DNA of 64,000 bases, from contig LNAC01000163.1 of assembly GCA_002007465.1 (NCBI GenBank), positions 2,872,951-2,936,950 on the forward strand, read 5' to 3'. Both the position numbers and the translations under genes were made by a program. This stretch comes from Ailurus styani (lineage: Eukaryota; Chordata; Mammalia; Carnivora; Ailuridae). This document shows, in pieces, positions 33,225-46,444 of the stretch (positions are counted from its first letter, which is position 1; each line of letters starts with the position of its first letter). Under the pieces are notes generated by a model that was not told the origin of the DNA, searched no databases, and saw nothing but the letters and a program-made list of their open reading frames with translations.

Positions 33225-34719
33225 GTACAAATGGTTAATAAAAAGACACATTATAAATATATATATATGTAACCTGCTATATTTATATATAGATTTGTTT
33301 ATTTAATTTCTAATTGGTGTATCCAAGTCACTGTGAACACCCCATTTAAGTACTCTGTAACTCAGCTTCCAGGAGCTGGTGGTCTTGCAATAAATACAGG
33401 CAAAGCTATTACAATATAACGTGCATACAAATGTTTATACAAATAAGGACACTATGCAACAAATTATCTCATAGTAATATGGCATCAACAGTATAAACAT
33501 ACAAAAGGGAGTACGAACACGGAATGTTGAACCGCAGCCCACTAATCCTGTCTAGTAGTCACACTCATACTATTATTTTTTTAAATAAGACTCGCTTGAT
33601 CTCCAAAATTGTCTTTGTAACCAACAACAAAAATTAAATTATATAGATTTTAAAAATCTTGTTACCTCTGGTTTTTACCCTGTATGATCAGTTCCTACTT
33701 ATTTGCATGTTCTTATTTAGGGATCAAGCAATCGAGACTCACTGAAAGCTCCCGGGGCTTGTGAATGAACGAGTCGGTCAGCTGCTATTAACTGAAGCAA
33801 GTTTAGGAACTCTCTCCGGGTTGACGGAACACAGCTGAGACAGCTGTACATCAATCTAGTTTATGATCTGAGCCCCTTGCAGGTCAGTTGGACAGTCAGG
33901 GCAAAGATCTGGATCCATTAAGAATGACCCAAAGTCTTGGATGGACCATACCTCAGAAGGGTTCTACAGGGCAGGTGGACAAAGCCTCTGCTAGGAAAAT
34001 TAACATGTGTCATTTGCCAAAGCGACTGCCTCCTTTTTATCTCCATACGAAATAAAGGAGAGTTAATAAACAAGACTTAGTAAGACAGCACTTTAAAAAT
34101 TGCACTTGTATATGGAAGCGAACAGCCATTATCATTTTGCTATGTCTGATTTCTAGGTAATTGTCATCTTTCACCATTTGTTGAAATAAAATAAAGGAAG
34201 AGAGAAATTAAGAAGAGAGAATTTCTGCCTTGTTTGCATCACTTACATACCCTTGATACAGGAAGTGTATTCTAAAGATCAACCTCAAGACTCCTCCTAC
34301 CCTGGCGAACAACCCTTGGCTGTTCTTGTTTTTAAATACAAAGCAACTATAGTTGTATTCCCCAGAAAGAGTTTTAAAACAGTTATATTATCCTTTTTTT
34401 TTTTTCCTGCTGGGATAGCATCGTCCAAAAGTGCTTTGTTAGCAATTTCTTAGAAAACCCTCATGAACTATACCCTCCCCTCCCACACCAACCCCAAATC
34501 CTAAATATAAAACACAACCCCAACACAATACTCTGCAAGTTTTCTGGCTTCAGGTTGTAAGGAAAAGTGCCAGAAAAAAAAAAAAAAAGTCTTTTCTACA
34601 GGAGCTGCTTTTTCTCTTTAAGGAAGGACAGAAAATGGTAGGTGTCCAGACATATTCCTCTGCTGCTTAGCAAGAAGGTGCTGGCCACTGAGGTGGCTCC
34701 CCGCTCCGGCTGCTCCTGT

Positions 34720-34967
34720 TCAGAAAGGCAGGGTGTCCAGGAAGAGCTTGTCGATGATGGAAGGTGGAGACACCAAATCTTCCAGCTTCAGGTAGAAGAT
34801 GCGCTGGAGGCCCAGGGTGCAGAGCTTGCGCAGTTCTACCAGTGCGCCCAGGACCTTGGGCTCGCTGGGCTCCAAAGCCTGTCCCTTACTCTGGTGGTCT
34901 TTCAAGCTGCTTGTGATCTTGTTGCATAGCTCCTCCACTCTCTTTGGTTCTTTTAACCCATGTCGTT
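34720..34967 (-). CDS. NR4A3: NR4A3 terminal coding exon, end of LBD with AF-2 helix and stop
   Basis: The coding part is 248 nt. Acceptor CTCTGCAG precedes AACGACATGG, completing G|AA (Glu). The translation runs [20 protein letters not shown], then [20 protein letters not shown], then [20 protein letters not shown], and ends [22 protein letters not shown] with a TGA stop at 34720-34722. The C-terminal helix ([10 protein letters not shown]) is the NR4A-type AF-2 segment. The upstream intron is about 12 kb, the longest intron wholly visible. The 3' UTR continues on the same exon below 34720. Confidence 0.97.
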
Positions 34968-37900
34968 CTGCAGAGGGATAGGAAAGGGCAAGTTTAGGAG
35001 GTGGTTACATCTCAAGAGACTTTGTTGTTTTCTGTTTTGGCTTTTTTTTTTCTTTTTTAAAAAGTGGGCTCCATGCCAAACATGGGGCTTGAACTCATGA
35101 CCCTGAGATCAAGAGTCAGATGCTCTACCGACAGAGCCAACCAGGCACCCCCATCTTTCTTTCTTTCTTTTTTTTTTTTTTAAGATATTATTTATTTATT
35201 GGAGAGACAGAGAGGGAGGGAGAGAGCATGAGTCGGGGCAGGGGGAGGGGCAGAGAGAGAGGAACAAGCACAGACTCCCCGCTGAGCAGGGAGCCCTACG
35301 TGGAGTTCGATCCCAGGACCCTGAGATCATGACCTGAGCTGAAGGCAGATACTCGGCTGACTGAGCCAGCCAGGTGCCCCAGGCACCCCCATCTTAAGAG
35401 ACTCTGAATCCCAAATTGAGGCCCGTGTCTTCTTCCAACAGTTGGGATGGCATTTTACAATCTGAGTGCCTTCTCTTAGAGGTCACTCATGGCCTTTGGT
35501 ATCAAATGGCAAAAGGGTTTGAATCCCAGTCCTGCCACTTCCTCGCTATGCTCCCCTGAGTTAGCCTCTTAATTTCTGAGCCCTAGTTTCCTTATAAAAT
35601 GAAGATAATAATCGTCCCTAATTTTCTGGGAGTTTCTGGGAGTATGAGCTTAGGTGAAGCACACAGTTCCTGGGACACAGTCACACTGAATGAATGACAG
35701 AATGGTAATTATTTTGCATACATCATCCTACAAATGCCCGGTCAGGAAGCAACTCTTTATCAGAGTGACAAAGAAACAACATCTGGGCAAACGAATTAAT
35801 GTTCCCATCTTAAGAGGTAGGGAAGGGGGGGGGGGCTCTGTAAGTTCCATTTACTAATGCAAGGGCTGCCCCGTGAGATCCAGCACAAAACACATTTCTT
35901 GTGTTTTCATGCTAACCAGCATTGAGAAGAATCCAGCTTTCCTTTCCCTTGTTTTTGGCCCCCCCTTGAAACACCTATTGACCTACACCTGGTGCTCTGT
36001 ACAAAAGACATGTCTTCCTGCTGTGGAGATGGAAAAGTCAGCAAGAAGGGAAGAGGCCCAGAAAGAGGCGCTGCAGGCATTTTACGATGTAGCAAGACAT
36101 GAACACCTGTATCTCGTATTTTATAAAACAATATATAAAGGGATCCCCATGTTAAATATTATGATCTCCTATTTTATTTTAAGGTTAAGTGATTTTCCCA
36201 AAGTCGCAAAGATTCTGTCCTCCTACCCCAGAGCAATGTTGCATCTCTAATCAGAAAGGAGCTTCATGTCCAGTACAAATCACTTTGTTCTCCCTCAGCG
36301 TTTAGATACCAAAGTGCCTTTCCTGAGAGAAGGGCTTGACCCTACTTACCTCAGTCAGGGTTTTTTATCTTTAAGTATATTTACGTGTAAAACAGTAATT
36401 CTTGTGAGATGGAAGACATCCTTCCAAAGGGAAATCAAGCAACAGTGTCTAATTTTTCTTGTATTTATGTTTTCAGTTGGGGATATATATTTTTTAATTT
36501 TTTGAAAATTCTGGTATAATTAATGTATACATTATATGCGTTTCAGGTGTACAAAAGTGTTCAGCGATTCATCAATCCTATGCATTACTCAGTGCTCATC
36601 AAGGTAAGTATACTCTGAATCCTCAGCTGGGGATATTTTTGTTAGGGAAGTTATTCCCTTAAAACAGAAACAAAAAAAGGCAATTAGCAAAATGAAGCAA
36701 GATCCAGACATTTCTTCACTTGCCCTGAGTCAAAGGAGGCCCAGGGACCAGGAGATCTGCACTCCTCCCTAGGTTGGCTAGTTGTGTGTGACCTAGGTGA
36801 GTTCTTCCCTCTTTAGGGCTTGTCTTAAAGGGAGGAGGTCGGACTTAATGACCTCTAAGGTCCCTTCCAGCTCTGATGTGTTATAATTACATTAAACTAC
36901 AACCATGAAAACCGCCAGCAGCATCTCTGTTGGATTGTAACTTGTGGGCGTCTCATCTCTGTGGACCATAATCTAGAGCAAAGGGCACTGGACATGCAGC
37001 CAGACAGAGCTGGGTTCCAGGTCTGGTTCTGTTACTTACTAGCCATGTGACATCAACTCTTTGAGGCTCAATGTCCTTCTAGGAAAATGGGGCTTACGGG
37101 GTGATAGACATTCAAGTCTTTATCATATTCTTCCTCATTCCTTCCGTCCTGTTCCTTTCTGTCTCTCTTTTTAAGATTTTATTATTTTAAGATTTTTAAA
37201 TTTTATTTTTAAAGAGAAAGAGAGAGTGTGTATGTGCATATGCATGTAGGTGTGGGGGGGGAGGAGGTTGGCGGGGGAGGGGCAGAAATGGGGGAGAGAG
37301 AGAGAATGTTAAGCAGGCTCCATACCCAGCGCTGAGTCTGACGTGGGGCTCAATCTCACAACCCTGAGATCACAACCTGAGCTGAAATCAAGAGTTGGAC
37401 ACTTAACCAACTAAGCCACCCAGGTGCCCCAAGATTTTAAATAATCTATATACCCAATGTAGGGCTCAAACTCACAATCCTGAGATCAAGAGTGGCATGC
37501 TCTACAGACTGAGCCAGCCAGGTGCCCCTTTCCTGTGTATCCAAAATATTGCACAATAAATTGAAAGAAAAAAGCTCAATTATAATAAAACCTACTTCCC
37601 TGGGTTGTTGTCAGGCTTAGCTAAGACGATGCCACCTGAAACCCTCTGTGAGCTGCAGCGTGCTACAAGCGTGGTACAGTCAGCACCCACAGCGGTGCCT
37701 GCCGCACGGCAAATGGGGGGCAACCGCAGGGTCAGACAAAAAGCAGTGAAGTCCCCTACTTCCCAAGCTTTGCAGGGCATGGTTCTGCTTTTCCCAGGAA
37801 ACTATGAGCTAATCCGCCCAGGTGCAAACCTGTCCTCTACGTTTATCTTTGCTGCATACATAGGCCCTTTGTTTAGTCTCAAAAGATGTACCCAGGAGTG

Positions 37901-40296
37901 AACTTCAAGAGAAATTCTGCCTGCAACGGTGTCCTTCCTAAAGATTTATTCAGCGCCCCCCCCCGCCTCCACCCCCGCCCACCACCACCCCGGCCCCACC
38001 AAAGCAAAAAAGCAGACTGCAAGTTTGGCAGTAACTTGAAGAGCTGTAAAATGTTCATAGCCTCTGACCAAGTAATGCCACTCTTGGGAATTTATCTGAA
38101 GGGAAAATTCAGCAGAAGACTAAAACTGTATGCACGAAGACATTTGGGGCAGCAATATCTACTAAAAAAAAACCTGGGAGAAAGATAAGGGGTGGAAGAA
38201 TAGGGAAACTGCTAAATGGTATATGCACATAATGGAAGATTCTGTAGACATCCGAAAGGACAAATGGAACAGCTATGAAGCAACATGGAAAAATACATAA
38301 TATCACATTAAAGAAAGAACAGAATATAAAATGGTATCTAAGCTGTGATGACATCTATGCAAAATTTATTTCTGCATATAGAGAATGGTGAAAGGAAGCA
38401 GAAAAGTGAGAATATTTATGAGATTGTCAGCTAACTCTTTTCCTTTCTTTTAAAATTTCCAAGTTAGCAGTATTTGTATATTAAACTGTTAGCATAGAAC
38501 AATCTAGGATTTGGTCTCTCTAGCAGCTGTAACATGGTCAAACAGTCATCTTGCTGATAGTAAATTCTATTAATACCAAGCTATCTCAAATTAGGTCCAC
38601 AACCCAGGAAGAGATGCTTTTTCAAGAATAAAATACCAACCCGTTGATTTAAACTTTGCCTTGCTTTCAGTGCCCATGTCTTGCATTATATTCAAGACCC
38701 CATGTTCATCTTCAGGATAAAGAAACAGAGCGCAGTGTTGGCTGGATTTGGGGAGGGGGTTGATTATGGAACCTTATAACTAGACTTTCTCATGGCCAAA
38801 CTCACAGAAGGTGCCTCAGAGTTTTCCCTGCTCTCCTACCAGTTGTGACCGCTCAATAACTATGGCAACCATTATTTATTCAGTGAATTCAAGTGGAGAT
38901 CGATACCTCCCTGCCAGCTGGATCAACCCTAGCCCTGGAATTCCTTGAGGAATTCAGAGACACTCCCGTTAGAAGCCAAAGGCACCTTCTTTGTTGTTTT
39001 GAACAGCTACTGGATTTGTGGTTTCTTTACTTTTTCAAAAGGGCTGAGATAAAATTCGGTCTCCATGCAAACTATTGCCAGCAGCCAGCAAGATTTCCAA
39101 ATCACCAGGGACTCACTGAGCGGTGGGGACCTTCCTAGTAATGTGAAATTCCTTAAAACCCCAATCACTGACGTGTTAGTTTAAGGGACCTCCTTTCTTT
39201 TTGGTGCCTGGTAAACATGGCTGCTGTGCTGATAGCCAGAGACTTCAACAAATCTGGGGAAATCGGACATTGGGATTTCCCCCTTCCTAGAGAATCACAC
39301 ACAGATTTTAGTGTAAGAGCTTTGTCCACCATTAAACAAAGCAAGCTCTTTGGCTTTTCTTGCCCTTTGATTTACATCATTTTTATCTAATACTTCCGTA
39401 TTTTAACTCCACTTTCTGTATCCAAAACTTTAAGACACATCTTACAGAAACGGTTAAGTAACGGATTTATGTGTCACAATCATAGTACATATGAGTTGGA
39501 AAGGATTTGAGTCATTTCGTTCACACTCCCACCCAAGACAAAAGTCCCTACTGAGATGTCACAAAGACAGGGCCCGGTACTGGCTAGATAATAATATACT
39601 TAGTAGCACTTTATATTATACTCTTTTACTTAGATTATTTTATCATACTCTCTCAACATCCTTGTGAATCGGGCAGGACAAAGATGATCTTTATTTAATA
39701 GATAAGAAGGCTCAGACTCAGAGAGTTAAATTTAGCAAATGGCTAATTTCTTCTGCTCCAAATCCAGACATGTTTCGATTATACCAGGATGCCTTGAACA
39801 TCATATTAGAATGTTCTTCATCCTGAGATGAATTCGGCCTCCCTGTAACTCCTTCCTTTCTGCATACCTAATTGATTGTTTCAACAAATATGTACTGTGT
39901 GCCTATTCTGTGCCTAGCAATGTTATAGCCGTTGGGGTAGAGCAGTGAACAAAACAGACAGACAACAGATCTTATTCCTGACCTGTGTGGTGTTAGTATC
40001 TGAAGAAACTGTTGGATTCCTATGCAATTTTAGCTATATGGGCTGAGAGAGGAAGGGAGGCAGGTGGGAGAGGAGAGGAGAGAGGGAGGGGCAAAGGGAA
40101 GGAACAGGAGAGAGGAAAGAGGGAGAGAGAGGGAGAGATGGAGGGAAATAATAGAGCTATTAAGGTCCATGCTCATAGTTTTCCCCTTTTCCCTAGTTAA
40201 GATCTACTCATCCTGTAGATTGTAGATCAAATATTTCTTCAAGGGAAATTTCCTTTTTTGCTCCAGTTTAATTTTTTTTTAAGATTTTATTTATTT

Positions 40297-40333
<37 letters not shown>

Positions 40334-43300
40334 CAAGCATGCAGAGCAGCAGGAGAGTCAGAGGAGGAAGCAGGCTCCCTGCCTAGCAAGGAGCCCGATG
40401 CAGGACTTGATCCCAGGACCCTGGGATCATGACCTGAGCCAAAGGCAGCCGCCCAACCAACTGAGCCACCCAGGCCCCCTACTTTGTATTTTGTCCCTGC
40501 TCCAGTTTAGATCATGTTCTCGTATGGCATTCTATTTCTTCCCTCTGAAGGACATAACAGGGCAAAATCAGATATTCACCTGACTCTCGCCTGCCTCCTC
40601 GGTTAAATGCAAGCTCCATGGGGGCATGGCTTGTGTTTGCCCACCATTATATCCGCAGCACGAAGCTTACTACATAGGAGACACCAATAACTATCTGTTC
40701 AATGAATATGTACATGGAGGAACAATGATCTGTAAAATATGACTAAATGATACTGAACATGTGGGTTGCTCAGAATAAATATACCAGTTGGGAGTTAATG
40801 AGCAGCACACAATGGTAAAGAACTTCCCAAACTCTAACACCTACCACGTTACAAGCTTTGGAGCCAGATTTCCCAGATGTAAAACCCGGCTCTGCCACTT
40901 ATGAGCCCGGTGACTTTGGGTCTGCTTCCACGTTTGTTAAAGAGATACAGGTACCTGACTCTTGGGTTGTGGTGGGACTTAATTACCCATGGGAATTAAT
41001 GCACGTGAAGTATTTGGGGCAGTGCCAGCATTTTTTAAGTACTTAAAAAACTTAGCAAGTATCCTGTCTAAAACTCAACTCATTAACATCCTCTTCAAGT
41101 CAGCCACTTCTCTGAGTTTGCCTATGAAAGATTTTGCCATCCTTCCCATAGCTCTCATAACCCTGTCTACTGAGTTCTCCCCCCTGGCCATCATAGTTAG
41201 TTAATCCATCGCAAGAAATCTGAATGTCATCTCTGTGATGTTCCTTGCGTCTAGCTCCTCCTCTCAATCTCACTGCCTCTGGGCTAGGTCTTCCGTAACT
41301 ACTACCTGCATTGTCTCCAGAGCTCTTGGCTGGCCCCTCTGCTTCCCCTCTCTGCTGTAATCTAGCCCAGGTCTTTCCAAATCTACTCACTAAACAACAT
41401 TAAACAAAAGAGCACAGGTAAAGCCCTTGGCACACTGCCTGTCACTGCGTATTTTAAAATGGTAGTTATTGTTAATTTCCTGGAATCCTAATTACCAGTA
41501 ACTTTCACTGACCCTTGCTACTCAAGCGCGGTCCCTGCGCCAGCCACATCAACATCACCTGGCAGCTTGCTAGAAAAGCAGAATCTCAGGCCCTGCCCTA
41601 GACCGGCCTCATCAGAATGTGCAGTTTAACAAGATGCTTAGTGAGTTCATGCCCATGGAAGCTGGGAAGCCTGGTCCTTGCAAGATGCCTGAGCCTGTCT
41701 ACCTCCAGCATCCGTTCAGTCTCCATAAACCTAACTCCCCAAAGCCACTTGTCCCAGCATCAAACAGTTCTATCGCAAAGTTTTTCTTATGTTGAGCTGG
41801 ATTTTACAGTTCCCAGTTCTGTCTCTTGGGCACATACAAGAAACAAATTCTCTTCCTCCGGGCAAGCAACAGGGGATTGAGGACAGGGTGATGATAGCCA
41901 CTGGGAGACCCAATAATGACAAGCAATTCCTTCTCTTTCTGAGCTGGTCTCGGGGCACAGGCCAACTTGGAGACAACAGTAATCCAGTTCCAGCCAAAGA
42001 GGAGCACTACACCAACCAACAAACAGGACCTTCCTGCTCCGCTCTGAGCTCTACTTCTTTCTTGGGGAATTCATCTCACTGCTACTTCTCACCGCATACG
42101 TAACATCCTTTACTGGCGGGCAGTCCCCAGACTCACCGAGCCCAGGCTGATCAGGAAGCCACAAGCTGGTCAGCAGTCTGTGCTGAGGCTGTAATAGTGC
42201 TTTCCAGTCTGTCTGTCTTTGGTTTACTAGAGTATGTGTCTGTCTCCCCAAGGAGACCACAAACTCTTTGAGGATGAAGGATTGTGTGCCTGGCACATAG
42301 CAGATGCTCAGCAAATATTACTGAATTAATCTGAATTGAAATATGGTAGTCCTCAGGAATTCAGACTATTTTCTAATAACAAAGTGGTAGGCTAAAAATA
42401 ATTAATTTTCCTAATTTGGGATACTTTCTGCAATTCACAATTAACCCATTCATTTAACCAATATTTGGCATGTGCCAGACACTTTTAAATGCCAAAGTAA
42501 TTATAAAGATGAATAAGACTCTCCTTGCCCTTCAAGAAACCCACAGTCTAGTTAGAGAAGAAGAGACACAAATAAATTACTTAATATAATGTGTATGTGG
42601 AATTGTAGGGATGCAGGAAATTGTTATAGATTCTCAGGAGACTAGCTAGCTCTTCCTGGAGGTAAGAAAATAACATTTAGGATAGTAATAATGAAGGTTG
42701 GTCTAATATTTTTTTTCTCTTCAAAGTACACATTAGCTCACTTAATCTTTATAGGAAACCTATAAGTACACACAATTATCTCTGCGAAAAATGAGAAAAC
42801 TGAGATTCAGAGAGTATAAGGGAAAAAAAAGAGAGTGTGTGCATAAGAAACTAGCCTAGGACTGCACAGCTAGGAAGTAGCAGAGTGAGGATTTGAACTC
42901 AGATCTCCAATCTCCAAATCCCAAGACAATCCCCAAACTTTTTTTTAAAAAAATGATATTGCTGGGCGCCTGGGTGGCTCAGTGGGTTAAGGCCTCTGCT
43001 TTCGGCTCAGGTCATGATCTCAGCGTCGTGGGATCGAGGCCCGCATCGGGCTCTCTGCTCAGCAGGGAGCCTGCTTCCTCCTCTCTCTGCCTCTCTGCCT
43101 ACTTGTAATCTCTCTCTCTGTGTCAAATAAATAAATAAAATCTTTAAAAAAATGATATTGCCAAGTATTGCACTTAGTTTTCTTTGCAGTGCAGCTGATG
43201 GCTGGCTATACATGATATAAAAACAGGGCAACCAGGTAACCATTTAGAATGAGCGGGGCAGAGGGCACAGCAGGATCAGCCACCTGCTTGGTCCTTCTAT

Positions 43301-46300
43301 GTCATTGTTCATTGCTTTCTGCCCTTGGTTCAGCCTTCCTTCCCGCTCTTCGATCTTAGATTTCATGTTCCAATAAGACCAGGAAAAATACTACAGGCAT
43401 AGGAGAAAGGAGTTATTTTCTCACTTGACAGAAGACCTGAGAGGGAGAAGAAAGCCATGGAGAACATTCTTTCAGTGTAGTGATGCCAAATGGCATTTGG
43501 GCACTCAAGATTCCCTCCCCACCATCTGGTCTAAAATGGCCTTTCCAATCTTATTTCCCTTTTCACTGCATGGGAAAGGCATTTTACTCTGACACTAGAT
43601 CATCATCATCAGATAAATACTACATTGAATTAATATTTTCCCTGATAATCCTTTACATTCCCCCAAAGTGCAGCTTTCACCACGGGAAGCAGAGAGCCCA
43701 TGACCCACTGTGGACATGAGGTCTTCTGTCTCATGCTTACTCCAGGATAGACACTCTTCAAGTATGACAGCCTGGACTCTTTTGGTTCTTCTTTCTATCC
43801 AGATAATATGTGGGATTTAACACACGTGTAATGCAACACCGCTCTACTTGCTTCTCCCCAAAGGTGCTGAAGCCCTTGTGATGCTGTTTCCTTGATCTGG
43901 AACGTCCTTCCTCTGCATCTTCCCATGGCTACATCCTACCTCCTTGGGAAGCCATTCATGACCAGTACCTCCATGTTTCTCTGCCCGAAAAAAGTGAGCA
44001 GTCATCTGGACTTCTCTTGCACTGAATCTATGGCTTTTAAGGCCCTGGATGCTACCTGCCACACATTGGTTCATTGCATCCCTAATTACATATGACTTTC
44101 TAGAAGACTCTACCCTTTCTAACAGTAGAATTGATGCATGACTTATCTTTGCATCCTGAGAGACTGACACCAGGTCTGGGATATAATGGCCCCTCAATAT
44201 TTAGTGAATGAATGGAAACTTGTAAAATGGTAATTCCACACTAACTTTCTGTTTGGGGGTCTTCTTATGTATGAAACATAATGAACTGTTACCAGACCTC
44301 ACCTCACCCAGGATCCCATCTGAAGCAAAGCATTTATGTTGCTCCCATGTCAGGGATGGGGCACCGGTGAAAGAAGACAGTTAGGGCAGATAAACTGGGG
44401 ACTTAAAAACATTTGACAACCACAACTGTGGGGCATGGGAGCGATCTGAAAGAAACCATTTCCTGCCCCACCTCACCACCTAGTTTTTCACAAGGAGGCC
44501 TAGAGACAGGTGGAAGAGGCAGATAAAAAGAAGTAGAAAACAAAAGCCATGTGTGTGTCAACTTCTAATACTGCCCAGATTCTTAATTTTCCTGGAAAAG
44601 AGGTTGGTTAAACTTCTAACGGCCTGTTTCCTTTTCAAGAGTTCTTCCCTGTGGTTTAGGAGCAGACAGTTTTGGGATGAGTTTTCTGATTCAGAGAGTA
44701 TAAGGGAAAAAAAAGAGAGTGTGTGCATAAGAAACTAGCCTAGGACTGCACAGCTAGGAAGTAGCAGAGTGAGGATTTGAACTCAGATCTCCAATCTCCA
44801 AATCCCAAGACAATCCCCAACCTTTTTTTAAAAAAATGATATTGCTGGGCACCTGGGTGGCTCAGTGGGTTAAGAAGCCCAGCTGATCGCAGCTTCACCA
44901 TCACCCGGGACTGTCAGTGGAGCTTATTCCAAAGTCAAGATTTCCTGGGAGCCCATAGTCAAATGGAAACAAAGATCTGCAACAACGCACACCGCTGTTT
45001 GCCAGACGTCACCTTTTCTGCCATTTCCTGATGCTTTCATACTTTTCAAGCCCCCTCCCAACCAGCAAATCACAAAGTACTGCGAGGTGCAGAAAAGAGA
45101 GAAGAGGAGCTTATTTTTCCTGTGGGCAGTCCCCACAGCACCTAGGACAGCTCTGCACCGGCTGCCAGGACCGAGGGCAGGGAGCGGGACTTCCCCATGA
45201 AGGACGGGGCCCCGGTGCCTGAGCGATGGGCGAGTGCGGCTTCATTTTTTCTTTTCTTTTCTTACTTTTTTTTTTTTTTTAAAGATTTTATTTATTTATT
45301 TGTCAGAGAGAGAGAGAGAAAGAGAGAGCACACGAGCAGGCAGAGTGGGAAGCAGAGGCAGAGGGGGAAGCAGGCTCCCTGCCGAGCAAGGAGCCCAATG
45401 CAGGACTCGATCCCAGGACCCTGGGATTATGACCTGAGCCCAAGGCAGCTGATTAACCAACTGAGCCACCCAGGTGTCCCATCGGCTTCATTTTTTAAAC
45501 ACCAGTGTCCTCCTTGGAGCCTTTCAAGCAGCCAAGGAGATACTCACCAAACATAACGCCTCCTAAGGTCACCACCAGCTTCCTCATGCCACTGAGTTTG
45601 ATTTTGGACTCGCGTGGGTTTTCAAGGGGGAGGGGCAGGCATAGGACTGCTTCGAGGGGGTCCCTGTCACCATCATTCCAGGATGGAATGTAGGTGGATT
45701 GAGTGCCCATTCCGAATCCAGTCCGGCTACATCACAAACCTACTTTCCCGCAATCCTTACTGCTGCCTCATAGAACAGGTGCTGTTACCCCCATTTTACA
45801 GACTGCAGTCCGGAGAAATGAAATGCATTACTGAGTGGCACACACCTATTAAATACGGGGCCCCCCATTACAACTTGGGGGTGCCGGATTCCATAGTCCA
45901 TGCTGCTTCTGCTATGCCAACCTCCCTGAGCAAACCTCCACAGAGAGGGCAGTGGGCCGGGCAGCTGTAACCGTGGACACACAGCAGGCTGGGGGCAGAG
46001 ACGGGACCGGCACCGCCTTCTCCTAATTCCTTCCCTGTGTTCTCGGCCCAATGTCTCCAGTGGGCACTGTCTGGCACTCACGTGTCTCGGGCTCATCATC
46101 ATCTCTTAATTTCTACTTAGTGAGTAAAACAAACACACAAAGAGGGAAGCCTCAGTGGCTTTCCCCTTACACCACAGCTCCTATACCTGGACTGGCCCTT
46201 TCCCTCTTAATGGTGCTCAAAACCAGCTGTTGGGGTGGCTCTTTCTGAAATACAAGCCTGGCTCTGATGCTCCCCTGTTTAACACTTTCCACGGGTCCCC

Positions 46301-46401
46301 ACTGCTCCCCGAATGAACTCGGACCTCCTCACTGATGCACGAAAGACCCTTTGTACCTCGCCCCACCCTTCACTGCCTGGCCAGTCTCCCTTCCCCGCGC
46401 T

Positions 46402-46444
<43 letters not shown>

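Larger units (their letters stand above)
31715..34719 (-). other. NR4A3: Probable NR4A3 3' UTR (distal end uncertain)
   Basis: This AT-rich stretch directly follows the stop codon and shows no recognisable SINE, LINE or MER copy for about 3 kb, unlike everything around it. On the minus strand AATAAA occurs at 33298-33303, 33219-33224, 32366-32371 and 32125-32130, and a paired ATTAAA at 31729-31739 is followed by a GT-rich stretch (GGTGTGTTG). ATTTA pentamers are scattered, for example near 34504, 34335, 33637, 33584, 33393 and 33256. That fits an unstable immediate-early mRNA, although no clustered UUAUUUAUU nonamer was seen. The 3 kb length is similar to what I recall for human NR4A3. The actual cleavage site is not proven; proximal sites near 33.2 kb are equally possible. 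Confidence 0.45.

Noticed and set aside
37959..38002. C-rich tract as a G-quadruplex or regulatory element
   Set aside because: The C runs are irregular and C/A-mixed; the minus strand has G runs but they are too uneven to claim a quadruplex without prediction.
38893..39138. 81-codon intronic frame, possible alternative NR4A3 exon
   Set aside because: It is on the plus strand, opposite to the gene, with no splice sites or family similarity.
42964..43060. tRNA-Lys gene
   Set aside because: tRNA-like A and B boxes here and at every similar site belong to tRNA-derived SINE heads with no intact cloverleaf.
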